Assembly: GCA_006384855.1 (NCBI GenBank)
Contig: VCJN01000999.1
Location: forward strand, 62,001-126,000
DNA length: 64,000 bases
Reading direction: 5' to 3'
Origin: Tetraselmis striata
Taxonomy: Eukaryota; Chlorophyta; Chlorodendrophyceae; Chlorodendrales; Chlorodendraceae
The notes below the pieces were generated by a model that worked only from the letters and a program-made list of their open reading frames with translations, did no database searches and had not been told where the DNA came from. Below, piece after piece: positions 12,383-23,849 of this stretch (within the stretch, counting starts at the first letter, position 1; each line of letters starts with the position of its first letter). A program made the position numbers and the translations under genes.

Positions 12383-13678
12383 CCCAACCAACCTCGAAGG
12401 TCGGATCCACAGCACGTCCCTGACACGCCTGAAACCATCCGCAATCACGATGCAATCATGCGGACACAGAGGGAATCGCAACTCGTGCACACAAGGCTCG
12501 ACTCATGGTGTAAGGCAAGACAATCGCATCAAATTTAACAAGTTACAATAAGCACACAATGACACAAGAGCCCCGTATACCCACATTTAGGGTTCGTGGT
12601 ATAGCATCGATTTTGGTCCCTGTGAAAGAGAGAAAGGCTACATTCATCTGCTTGAACACCACGGATACCACACGAATCTTCCAAGTCGATACTGCAAAAC
12701 ACTTCAGTATTTTTTTCCGAGCCGCGAACCCAATTTAATGCTACGGATACATTGCCTGCACTGGCCCTGGCAAATTGTATCGTTATATCGGGACACTATT
12801 TGTTCCGCACCGCTGCTGCAGGCAAGGGGGACACAGTAATTCGAGCAGGAAGACGGATGAACAGCATGTCCTCCCCAGACTACTTGTCATTTTATGCGCT
12901 CAGTACCTCAGGGACAGACCTCGTACCATGTCTGTGCCTCACACTTATGTTCTATCAACAGTTGGAACATACCGGTTGAGTCCGGGAGCTCATCGCCCCG
13001 CTGTTGCTTCATTCGACAGACTCAGATTCTCAGAGTGTATTGGAAACACGACGCTTGGCGCATTTTCGATGTGATACGCGTACCATGTCATCGGGTTCAC
13101 GGGTCCAAAAAGTAAGGACTTGGATTCCAGCAACGCGCCGGAAGATATTGTAGTATTCGCGCCGGATGTTCCCACGTGTTTCAAGTTAAGTAAAGTTTTT
13201 CCTCGTCGTCACGCGGGGGGGGGGGGGGGGCCGGGGGGTAAAAACCACAATACATCGCAAACCCTAAACGCGCTTACGGCAGTTACCGCCCCCCGCCGCT
13301 CCGCTCGGTGCCACACAGGGAGGCGCTGAGGACTGCCTTGAACGGCGGCACGAACACCATTCTGCCACGAAGGGTTTACATCGCGGTCCGGTCTTGCATG
13401 AGATTGGGCAGTTCAAGTGTAATTCTGAACTGTGACGGTGTGATGGCTTGACGCCAGGCGACATATTAAACGAAGAAACAGAACAGATAAACGAGATGCC
13501 GTAGAAAGGTGCTAGGGTGTAATATGTGCTCACGGTCCGCTGCATGTCGCAGGAAAAAGGCACGGACAGCCACAAGATGGCAGTGTGCGCCAACAACGGC
13601 GAGGGGCTGACATCTGTTCGGATTGCGTAGAGGCACTGCCAGCCGGGATGGGCACTGGCATACAGAAACCGCAGCGAC
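12383..13678. other. Spacer between convergent genes
   Basis: It holds the 3' untranslated regions of the methyltransferase (+) and the LRR gene (-). An 18-nt G run lies at about 13214-13231. The open frames here are short and unlike known proteins. Confidence 0.5.
12509..12513 (+). promoter_or_regulatory. Candidate TGTAA polyadenylation signal
   Basis: TGTAA lies 127 nt after the methyltransferase stop codon. UGUAA is the usual polyadenylation signal of chlorophyte algae. A five-base motif is weak evidence alone, but a second host gene here also has one about 140 nt after its stop. Confidence 0.4.
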
Positions 13679-16247
13679 TCAATGCAGATAGACGTGCATG
13701 TCCTCTGTCGGCCTGTGAGCATGGAACGCCTGCTCCAGCTCCCGCAGGGCGGCCTTCCCTGACTCGCCGATCTCGTTGTCTGCTCAGGCAGGAGAGAAGA
13801 CGGCGCAAGGGTCAGGAAGACAACCAGGAGGTGAGCCTTTGGGGGGGCATGCAATCCAGAAATAAGGTATAGGAAGAATATGATACTCTGTGGCATCAGC
13901 GCAGCTGTGCGCCATAGCGCCAACTGCCAGCCTGGGCGCCCGATGGCAGCGGCACTGGGGGGGGGGACGGGGACTCACCGCGAAGGCCAAGGTACACGAG
14001 CGCAGCGTGCAGGCCGCAGCTGCGCCCGTTGGGGTCAGGAGCAGCTGTGCGCGGCTGCAGCGCCGCAGCCAGGGCACACGCGCCGCTGTCGGTGATGCCG
14101 TTGTCTGTGCCCGACAGCGCCGCATAGCACACACAGCTTCATCAAATTTCAGCCATGGAGGTCCGCGCCGTGCTGGTCAAGCGTACAGTCAGTCAGATAT
14201 ATAGGTCGTCATACGCATGACAGCACACAAAAAAAGTACTAGAACACTGTGATAAAGAGCCTGCCCAGCAACATATGAGGGTCAAGTGTGGACAAAGCTA
14301 TAGTGGGACGATAGGCAACGTTCTCATAGATTGCATACAAGCCCAATTTGAGGCTTGTATAAAGGGCTCTTATAGGTGCGTCGGCACCCGTGAGTGCATG
14401 GCGCCTCTATCAGCGGGGATGTGTTGGTTTAGGGATAGCAGGGGAGCAGGGGAGCGCCAAGGGGCTGCGGGCCGAATGTCGCATGCGCCCCGGGCGCACC
14501 GTGCAGCGCCAGCCCCGCCAGCATGCTGTGCAGGGCCCAGCTCCCGTCCAGGTTGGCCTTGGGCGTCAGCGCCTCCGCCAGGGCTCGCGCCCCGTCGTCC
14601 CCGATTCCGTTGCCTGAACCACAAGTGCATAAGTGCGCTGCCAGGAAGCTCATGCCATGCTGCCTGTAGCTCCCATTATTGCATTAGTGGCTGGCGGAGA
14701 TGCGGGCCATGCATGCATCACGCAGCCAGTGATGGTAATGGAAGATGTGATGACAGCTATGCGATGGCAATTGAGGATGATGACTCAGTGTGATCTTCTT
14801 TCGTCTTGCAGGGCGGGTGGGGGGGGGGGGGGGGGGGGTAGTGAGTGCACATGCGCGGGGCAGGCTTCACCTCCAAGATCCAGCATGCTGAGGGCGTGAT
14901 GCAGCGCCCAGCTGCCGTCAGGGTTGGCCCTTGGCCGCAGTGCCTCCGCCAGTGCCGCGACGCCCTCTGCCCCAAAGTTGAGATTGACTGGGGCAGCGGG
15001 CACCACAACCGGTGAGCGTCTGGATGCCGCCCGGACAGCGGCGAATGGAAGCTCAAATTTTGATCAAGATGCAGCTGGCAGAATGGCTCATGCATGGGAA
15101 GGCATGCCACTGAGGGCAGCATACTGTGTAGGATGAGCCTCTCCAGCTTGCTGTGCAGAACCCAGGTGCCGTCGGGATTGGCGTGCGGCTGGATGGCGTT
15201 TGCGAGTGCCGCTGCGCCTGCCTGTCCGATGTCATTCACTGTGGGCCACGCCACGGACACAGGGGTGCTGGACTAGGCACCCGGAAGACATCCATTTGGG
15301 GGAGATTTCTGCTAGCCCAGATCTGATCCGGCATGCGCATTGGGCGTCCACTTTCGCCTATCCATCAATAAACGCCACTACCGCCAATTACCTTCGAGGT
15401 TGACCTCGCGCAGCGAGCTGTGCAGTGTCCAGCTGCCGTCGCAGTTGGCCCTCGGCTGCAGTGCGCTCGCAATGGCGCTGGCGCCGGTGTCACCGATGCC
15501 GTTGTCTTAAGCGCCGGCATGCCCGCCACGCCACGCCACGCCACGGCATCCCATGCCACGTTCCCACATGCAACGACAAGAGTGCACGCATCAGCACGTC
15601 ACATGTTCCCGAATAGATCAGTTAACCCGGAGTGAAGCCATTATCCCGTGTCAACTCTGACCGAAACCACGCAGCCACTGCCTCGCAACTGGCCACGGCC
15701 ATCAAACCCGCTCCCACATTCGCCATTGAAGCTCTTCAAGACTCCATCATGCCAGCAGCAGCCATGGGTGCAGGGTAGGGCGGCACCCACCGCTCAGAGT
15801 GAGCTGCTCGAGAGTGCAGTTGGCACTCCAGCTCCCATCGGCGTTTGGGCAAGGCTGCAGGAGCGTGGCCAGAGCCACCGCGCCCGCGTCCGCCAGCTCT
15901 GTTGGGCGGGCCAATAAGTCAGCGCAATTCCAGGTGGACCCTCCCTTTGCACAGTATACCCTTTTGTCTCGTTTATATCTCGGTGCTCGCAGTTTTATTT
16001 TTTGTTATTTTTCACGCCGTACAGCTTTATTTTTCGCCCCGGCTTGCCCACCTGCCCGGGTAAGGTCCAGCTCCACCGGCGTGTCGGGCGGCCACACCCA
16101 GGCTAAGCCATTGTGCGAGGGTACAATGGACGGGATGACTTCCCGGTGCGTGTCGTGCTGCAGCGCGTCCTGCAGCGCCGTCCATGCGGCCGCGACGGCC
16201 GACGCATGCCTGCCCACTGCCGACTGGCGATCGAGACGCGTATTCAT
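13679..16247 (-). CDS. Leucine-rich repeat protein, ribonuclease-inhibitor type
   Basis: Eight exons on the minus strand join in phase: 16247-16052, 15898-15791, 15505-15392, 15238-15125, 14987-14871, 14613-14500, 14104-13979 and 13779-13679 (stop), giving 329 residues. Each internal exon encodes one repeat of about 36-42 residues with the pattern DNGIGDTGA-ALA-AL-PRAN-DGSW-LH-L--L-L, close to the RNI/NLR-type LRR. All seven introns are phase 1 and most split the same codon before the Asn of DN. The first exon (MNTRLDRQ...) ends in PVELDLT, the first LRR strand. There is no signal peptide or membrane segment, so a cytosolic binding protein is likely; the partner is unknown. The ATG at 16247 is the first in frame, and an upstream exon cannot be excluded. 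Introns contain a MITE copy and a G run at 14818-14838 (C on the sense strand). Confidence 0.85.
14225..14390 (-). mobile_element. MITE copy (CGGGTGCCG family)
   Basis: It lies in an intron of the LRR gene, in reverse orientation relative to the copies at 59-60 kb. On the minus strand it reads CGGGTGCCGACGCACCTATA, then a GCCTCAAATTGGGCTTG block that recurs in the other copies. The far end is degraded. Confidence 0.65.
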
Positions 16248-16749
16248 ATCAGCGCGTCAACGACTCTACGACGGGCGAGGCACCCCTGGCAGATACTCCG
16301 AGGCAGATACTGGTTCGAGCATGGCACTTCAGCACCTGGCAACAATATCTCAGCTGCGAAGCACGACACTGGGGCCGAAATCGCCAGCGCTGCTCGGGGG
16401 TCTTTATCCCGCACCATCATTCCGCGCCGCCTGCTGCTGCAATCATTCTGCCGAATTTTGTGATGGTACACTTCATTGTGGTACCGTTTGTAAACCGGTG
16501 TTAAAGAAGTAGTCGCTAGAACACGCGAGTAAACCCGCATTTCTGTACTAAGCGGCGCTTCGCGCCGGGGTTTTGTGGAGGTGCGCCTACCTCTTGGGTT
16601 GAGCGTCGTGCGGGATGCGGGCCGCTTTCAGCCGGGTTGGATCAGGTCTGCTTCTGGCGGTAGATCTGTTAATAATGTTTTTAAAGAGCAGTATCAATTT
16701 TAAGAACAGATCAAATCTACAAGCCGCGTAATAAAAGCGGGCCGCTGAA
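16248..16749. other. Upstream region of the LRR gene
   Basis: No gene is supported. A short GC-rich inverted repeat (GGCGCTTCGCGCC, about 16553-16567) lies at its centre. The promoter of the minus-strand LRR gene should be near 16250-16400, but no motif stands out. Confidence 0.35.
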
Positions 16750-16880
16750 TACTGGTGTGCATTACAAAAAGGCCAGTAACAAACCCACCGCTAAAAGCAG
16801 TGCAAGCATTAGCGACTACTGTATCAAAACATCAGCATCACTACAAGCCGCCTAAAAGCGGCCCGCATCCCGCACGAGGC
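16750..16880 (-). mobile_element. 3' fragment of the LINE family seen at 0.5-2.9 kb
   Basis: About 130 bp match the 3' untranslated end of the LINE at 510-615: a shared TTACAAAAAGG-CAGTAACAAA near one end and GCCGCC-AAAAGCGGCCCGC near the other. Sequence beyond 16880 differs, as expected for a 5'-truncated insertion. Confidence 0.6.
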
Positions 16881-19680
16881 CGCGCCGGTCGGGCCGGTCG
16901 TCAGGTCTACGGGGCGGGCACGGCGCGAAACGCCAAGCCCGCCGCGTGTACCGGAACCGGACGCCGGACGCCGTCGTTCGACCGTCGCCCGTCGGTCGAC
17001 GGACGCCGGGCCCCGGGTCGGCGGACGCGGGGCTGTATATATGTGAGTGACCTGAGGCGCCTACACCATACCGGTATTAACATTAATCCTTACATACCCT
17101 CTTCTGGTGCTGTTTCCACCTCGCTGCAGTGGATGATTCCTGGCTATTGCCTATTCGGGTGGTTTCTTGATCGCCTTTTGCAGCTAGCTCATGTAGTCGC
17201 TAACTAATATTAATCCTCACATACACCATAATCAGCAGTAAAGACGCGCTGCGGTGCCGCGTTATTGTGGCGTGTCAGACGAATATCAAGCGTGCCTGGA
17301 CTAGAATACACGCGCGTCCATTCAGAAACAATCCGTACTAGTACCGGTACCATGAAATCAAACGACCGAATACCGAACGTATAACGGTTCATTCATAAAG
17401 ACGCAGCAAACGCGCAGGAGGAGGACATTCGTGATTTTTGTAATATGTTTCCGGTGTAATTCAATATAAATTCGTCTTAGCTACAGGATTTTTACGGACT
17501 ATGGTACCAGCGCCTAGAAATCAAACGAGCAAATATCGAACGTACGACGGTCCATTCATACGAAGCACAAGCGGAGGAGGAGGAGACCTCAGATTTCGTA
17601 ATTAAAACGCGGTACGACCGGTATTGCTTCGCTCACACTGCGGGCGATTTCGGACCACCTCCGTTTTCTCCCCTCAACCCAAGAGGCATGGGAACTACAC
17701 CCCTCCACATAAGTCCGGGTTTTGCACTTTCGATCGCAAAGCGCATGCATGGGCGAGGATAACGCCGGCTGCATGTGCATACATGCTAACTACAGTGGGA
17801 ATAGTTCGGGCGAACGCCTATTGTGCGCTTTATACCCACCCGCGCGACAACACGACCATTTGTGGGCGCCCTTTCAAAAACGCGAAATCGGTGCATGATG
17901 CGTTGGCGCCAAAAAAATGTGGGTTGCGCCAACCGTCCAAACCTATGGAAATAGCGGCACTCGTCGCACCAAACTCGGTGGATACGGCCCTTGGCATAAG
18001 TTGCACACACCGTGCGTGTAGGCCACTGAAAGCATGTCGCTATAGGCACGACGAGACACCCCAACGACAAGTTGGCCACTATGGGGAGCAATTTTGGGGT
18101 GAAAATGCTGCTGTTTCTGTGGCGAACGCACGTAGGAGAGGCGCTCGATGGCCCCCTTGGCGTAGGGCAATGCTCTACTATGGGGGCGCGTGGTGGAATG
18201 CCAGTTGCACCGTTTCGTGGGCGGGGTGGCGCGGTAGGGGCGTGGACTTTAATCAATACGAAATTCCTTGAAAAATGCTGTGGAAAATGGCATTTTGGCT
18301 GGTAGATGTGTGTATCGCTAGGAGGCGGCACATGCCAAGTGTTGGTGATTCGTGGTCATCCACACATATAACGCTCTCGCCCAGCCGAGTATGGGGCTTA
18401 GACACGCACTTGGCGCAAAGCCACGCGCCCGACATGGGTGGGCACACAAGGCAGTGAGGGGCAACTTGGATGATCATCTTTGGGGATTTTTTCCGGGGCC
18501 CCAAAAATCAAATTTTGGATTTTGAAAGATTGGTTTCGACGCAGATTTGAACGAGGAATCGCGTGGTATTTTTAAAACAATTTTCCGAGCAAACCCTGAG
18601 AAGTTATAGCGTTTTAAAGCGAAGGGGGTGTTGCTGCGCGTGGCCGACACTGATGCCACGCCAGTATCGCAACGCGACATGTACTGGCCGCCGCCCACAC
18701 GGCTGCACCTCAACCAAATGCACCCGAGCCCCTCGCCAATGTGTTTCCTCACGCGTTCATGGCCATCCCGCCGTTTGGTTGTTTATTCACGCGCGTCGGC
18801 GTGTGCGTGATACCGACCCTGGTTTTGGTGCAGTGGCAGGCGACGCCCATCCACGCACCAAGTGCAGCGTGACACCCTAGTCAAAGGTCTTTAAGCTTCT
18901 GTTTGAGCCACTCGTCATGCAGGTTTTAACAAACCCTCTAAGATTCCAGGGTTTCATCTCATATACCCTACGTTCAGGTACCCTAGACTTCTGAAGTCTT
19001 GAGACTGCCGAAAAGGGACCCCAAACTTATGTGCAGGGGTGTATAGACCCTTACTAAAAGTATCATCAGTAATCCTTTATTATCCATTTAAATGGGCAAG
19101 CTGCAAAAGGCGACAGGGAAACCGCCTGACAAGGCACCAAGAAACGCCCGCTACTACGGCAACTGCAAGGTGGAAGCAGCAGCAGAAAAGGAAGCGGGCG
19201 GATGAGCACGAGCACACGCAAAAGACTCGGCCGTCTGCACACCGGCATAGAGAATGCCGCCCAAGGTACCATGCAGTCATGCACGCATTGCCAAGCAAGA
19301 ACCCGTTGTAGCAACCCCCGCCGTGCGCGCGACAGGTGATGGCGGAACTCAACAGGCGTACGGTTATCAGTACGGTCATCGGTACGGTACGGTTATCGGG
19401 CGGATGTGAGATACGGGCTGAGTCACACGATTCTTCGTCCGTGCCTCACCAATTGCCACTCGACTCGGCCCATATTGCACCTCTTGACACCTGCTTGGGT
19501 CCAATGATGGCGGTCAATAGCCGGTGCTTCGCATCGAGGGCACTTCTAGGGCCCGATTCGGGCGTGGGATGGGCGCCGATGGGGGTGGTCCCTGTACGGG
19601 TACATGAGACACCGTATGCACGCTATTTCACCGATTGTAAACACTGGGCAGTTGCGCCGTGGTGCGTAAAGCTTACCCAC
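16881..19680. other. Repeat-rich spacer, no recognised gene
   Basis: A 215-codon frame (17624-18271, +) and a 181-codon frame on the other strand (17786-18331) are open, but neither resembles a known protein and they overlap one another. The first ~150 bp are very GC-rich with many repeated CGG/GAC words. The rest is closer to 50% GC. Confidence 0.4.
17345..17585. repeat. Two ~80-bp direct repeats
   Basis: 17345-17425 and 17502-17585 share GGTACCA, GAAATCAAACGA, a CGAACGTA-block and a terminal GAGGAGG. Spacing between equivalent points is about 157-160 bp. They may be subterminal repeats of an unrecognised element. Confidence 0.55.
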
Positions 19681-19689
19681 CTACTCGAG

Positions 19690-20620
19690 CGTGACATGCA
19701 ATGGCGGGCGGGCGTGCCCAACTGCCCACCAAACATAACGGCCACCCTATATGAACCGGCATGTCGTCGAAACCGGTTACGTGCACGTCGACACTTCGTG
19801 TTTCGGTTGGGGCCTCGTTCTTGGTGCGAAATTAACAACACGAGGCTCGGGGTTCTTGGTACGACGACGACCGCTCTACGCACATTACCCCGAAAGAGCT
19901 CGAAGCCATCCGTTTGGTTATTGAGTCCTTCCTCCCCATGCTCCGCAACCGGCACATACGCTTGCACGAGGACAACAAGGCGGTTGTCGGTGTCCTCACC
20001 AATCTCACCTCTCGCTCCCCGCGCCTCATGGTTGAGCTGATCAAAACTTGGTACCTCATCATGGGCACGCACGGCATTCCCTTGCCCGTGCGCTACATGT
20101 ATTCCGCGACGAATTCCTGGGCTCACCGCCTCAATCGCGAATCTACTGGCGACGATGACTAATAATTCAACCCGCCTCGATTCGCCTCGCTCACTGCACC
20201 GGCATCGGCCGCTTTGCGACGTCCGAAAACGCCCTCATGCATGCCCCGCTACAACGCGCGCTGGCGGGAACCGCGATGCGAGGCCGTCGACGCCTTGCAC
20301 CTCTCAAACGCCGCGAACGCTGCGAACGTCACTGACGCAACCCCCCCCCCCCCCCCCCCTCGAAACTCATCATTCGGCAATCTTGTCTCCAAATTGGAGT
20401 CCTGTGGTGCCGCAGCCATCGTCGTTGTCCCCTATATATTGGTCTGTCAAAGCTTGGTACCCTCTCCTTTCGGAGATATATGCTCCGACACGCGGTCCAG
20501 GAAGCCGCGACACGACCTCTTCATTTCTGGTCAAGCATATTGGCGACCGCCTTCCCAATGGCGCGCCCCGCTGGCATATCGTCGCCTTTAACATTCCCGC
20601 TTGTGACCCCCGCCCGTAGC
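19690..20620 (+). mobile_element. DIRS-type retroelement fossil (RNase H and downstream domain)
   Basis: The piece carries an RNase H region of the DIRS/PAT tyrosine-recombinase retroelements (HVDTSCFGWG, LHEDNKAVVGVL, YSATNSWAHRLNR) followed by the conserved segment these elements carry after RNase H (IGRFATSENAL, EAVDAL). No tyrosine recombinase, complete reverse transcriptase or terminal repeat was found nearby, so both ends are missing. It is a broken, old copy with several disruptions, including a C run inside the conserved segment. Confidence 0.65.
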
Positions 20621-22720
20621 ATTGATGTTGTGCCCTGCACTTATTTCTAGTCCGCAAACCAGACGTTCCTCTTGAAATGTCCCTTTTGAAATGTTGACTA
20701 GTTTATGGGGTTTCTCCCGATGTACGGGACAACCTTGGCACGGTGCCCGTTGCGCACATATCTGCGCGCGCATGCTTACGGGGGCCGGCAAGGCCCACCA
20801 CATGTCTTCACGGCGGCCGAACGGTCCACTCTCCTTTGCTGTGGCACGTTCCATCGAGCGCACCATAGCCCCCGCCTCCCTCCCCTCGTTTGTGGGCTTG
20901 TTTGCATGCAAAATCCCGACTATCACAATTTGTAACCGGGCCTGGATTTCTTCGGCAAACCAAAGGTCTGTGTGTAAGAGGGAGCTATTCAATAGAGATT
21001 AGCCGAAAAGTGCGCAGGCTTAGTGACACGGGAAGGGCGGGGGACTTGCGGCAAATGATGGCCAAAAGGTGGTATGGTGGGATGGCGGGTTGTGCGGGTA
21101 GGAGACCATCACATAACCAAGTAGTACAGAGTGTTCCCATCTAGCGGACGATATTGTTTTATAAGATTCGGCGGGCTACCGATGATTTTGTCGACTACAT
21201 CACACTTAAGTGCCGAAATACGGCATGAATTCAAAACATCGCGGATGTACATGTGTGCGCTTGCTCTTTCGGCGCCACCTCTATTATTTGGCGTGCCGCA
21301 GAGGCTGCGGGCATGATGTGTCGACGACATCCGCGCATACCCAAAAGGTTGGAGGGGGAAATAGAAACCTCAAGAACACAGCTCGAGACATTTCAAAAGA
21401 AGGTGGGCAAGGGAGATTAGCCACCTCGGTCTTCACGACTACGGAGAGGACGGCGGGGCCGCACCCGACGTAGCGGGGGGGGGCATGGTAGGGGAGGCCA
21501 CTAATATACAAAGCGGCACGGATGGAGAAGAGGCGCGCGGGCGAGCAAGAGGAAGGTCAGAAGCTGCATCTGTAATCCCTAGAGTTCCCAAATCGGTCGG
21601 ATAAAGCGGGTCCTAAAAGCAACTCGGCTTGGGCAGTGGAGCAGAGCATCAAGTCAACACGTTGTAATTCAGTTTCAATCTCAATTTGCGCACAATGGCG
21701 CCAACTGACTGCGTGGGTAGCCCGAGGGCGGCAGACAGCGGTTTCCGGTTGGCGCCGACCATGTGTGTGCATGGGCTGCGAGTTGCTGCCCGGGTGTGGT
21801 GTGGAGCGCGTTGATGAGGCTGCGGATATATATACCGCCGGCGCATGCATCGTTCTTGCCCGGAGATGGCAGCCTTCTTCGCCGGCGAGACGAAGGCTGT
21901 TAGGCCGGCCACATGGGAGGCTCTTGTGTCGCGAAGCGCGAAGAGCGTTCCCCGGAATCAGGAGATATCTCTATCGTTCGTGCGGGGCGCAGATTGTCGG
22001 CTCGAGAACCGGCGCCCGGCGTCCTCTGCACGGTCGTCGACCCCTTCCCGGCCAACCATATTACCATATACATGTCACCGAGTTGTGCGGGGCATCTCTT
22101 CTAAGTTGCTTGCACATCCACCAAAGACCTTACAACACGCCACGAAGACACGAGCCCTATCGCAACGCGACTTCATGGTAGGTGCGCCGCGACAAAGGTA
22201 GCATATGGGGGCAGACAAGCCACAGCATATTTCCGCTATAATACACGCGGGACACGGGACACCGCTGAAGCCGCGTCAGCGAGACGCCCCGCCCAACCAC
22301 CTCACGCATTGCATGGCCATCCTGGCCCGGCCCACCGTGCGCATCACCTACCCGCTCTCGACCAGCGCACTTCCAGGGTAGTGCACCAATAGCGCTGACC
22401 GACCTGTAGGTGGGAGCATATATAATAGGCGCCGAGCGCGCCCCATCTGCCTGCGAGACCGGCACCTCCAGGTGGTTTTGGGTTATTGGGTGTGGCTTGC
22501 AACCACCCACTCACTCACCCACTCGCTGCCACGGGGACGAACACGCCTCCATCGCCATCCCCGTTCGCGTGGCCGTTTTTCGCCCATCGTGTTCCTCATG
22601 ACCAGTTGCATGAAAGCCCACGGGGGTTTGTCGAGCTTTTCCCCATCAAAGAAGTTACAAGCGTTCTCCTCATTGCCCCTCTTCTGCACATGTGCCGCCC
22701 GTCACGTAGGGAAGGCTAAT
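20621..22720. other. Spacer with no recognised gene
   Basis: A 181-codon frame (21636-22181, +) is open but of arginine-rich, GC-biased composition and without recognisable motifs. Some of this may be further debris of the DIRS-type element to the left. Confidence 0.35.
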
Positions 22721-22721
22721 G

Positions 22722-23694
22722 GCGGCCGTAATTCGGCGGAGCCGTGTCCTAAAGGGCGAGTGCCTAGAGTGCCTGGTGGAGTGCTTCGAGGAGGCCTACG
22801 CCTCGGAGCCGAAGCGCTACAAGAACACCGCCTGAACAGCCTGCTTCGGCCCTCTCCTGGTCCCAGTGGCGGTCGTGGAGCGGGCAACGTGGGAGGCGCA
22901 GTTCCGATTGGCCGCGTGGAATGAGCTCGGCCGGGACTGGCGGCTCTCGAATGCCGCCAAGTCCTTCAAGCTTTGCGGCTTCCCCTCGGCGTTGCTTGCT
23001 TGTTGGGTCAACGACATTGTCAAGAAGTGTCGGGAGCCGAGCCTGGAGGCGTGGGACCGGGAGTATCCCTCGTGAAGTACTGCGAGCGCGGCGACAGCGA
23101 GAAGCCTGGAGTCGGCCGCCTCGTGCCTGCTACGTCTTCTTGACAATGCGCGCGATGAAGCTCATGTTTGAGCAGGCGAAGGTGACAAGGTACTCCCACA
23201 CCCCCCCATGGGCGTGTGACCAGCGCGAGTATGTGCAGTACAAGTTCTAGCAGTCAGTGCCGGAGGAGCAAGAGATATACAGGGACAAGCGGCAGCTGCC
23301 GGACGCGGAGCAAGTCATCCAGCAGGCTGGTACGTGGGGCTTTCCTGAGCCCGCCCTGAGGCCAGGTTGGGTTCAGCAAGGGCACATTAACTACTACCCA
23401 GTCACTGCCAGGAGGTATAAGCACCCGGCGCTGACGAAGGCTGTGGCCGGCTTCATGACATACGGGGATCACGCGGCGTGGCTGGAGAAGCAAGCTAAGG
23501 CTCGTGCGAAGCGGGGGGCGGAACAAAAGAGGAGGGCGTTGGACGAGGACTACCTTGCCAAGCGCAATGAGCGTCTTCGGATGCTCGTTGTGCTAGGTGG
23601 GCGTGAGAGGCTGGCTGCCAACGGAAACTATTCCCCCAGCCGCGATCCCATATTCAATGGGCAAGATAAGGAAATATGCCATGGACCTGTCTGA
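22722..23694 (+). pseudogene. Unrecognised, probably decayed protein-coding stretch
   Basis: Protein-like segments follow each other in different frames: ECLECLVECFEEAYASEPKR (22761-22820), WEAQFRLAAWNELGRDWRLS and CWVNDIVKKCREPSLEAWDR (22890-23075), TMRAMKLMFEQAKVTRY (23140-23195), and a final 145-codon frame (23257-23694) rich in Arg, Lys and Glu with PEPALRPGWVQQGHINYY and a probable helical region (EKQAKARAKRGAEQKRR). Composition is that of real coding sequence rather than random frames. Introns could explain some frame changes, but splice sites are not obvious. Proximity to other mobile remnants suggests a transposon protein; the family is not recognised. Confidence 0.4.
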
Positions 23695-23849
23695 GGTTCC
23701 GCCACCGGCTAGGGGGGTGTATGATTATATATAATGCATGGGTGACATATTTTCTGGGGCAGTTCAGGAAGCCGGGGAAAAGGCGGCGTCGCTGATAGTC
23801 ACCATCATGCATAATAGGCGGCATTGCGGGAGGATGCCAACATGTGTGT

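Noticed and set aside
17624-18331. Gene at 17.6-18.3 kb
   Set aside because: Two overlapping frames on opposite strands are open, neither has recognisable motifs, and there is no way to choose between them.
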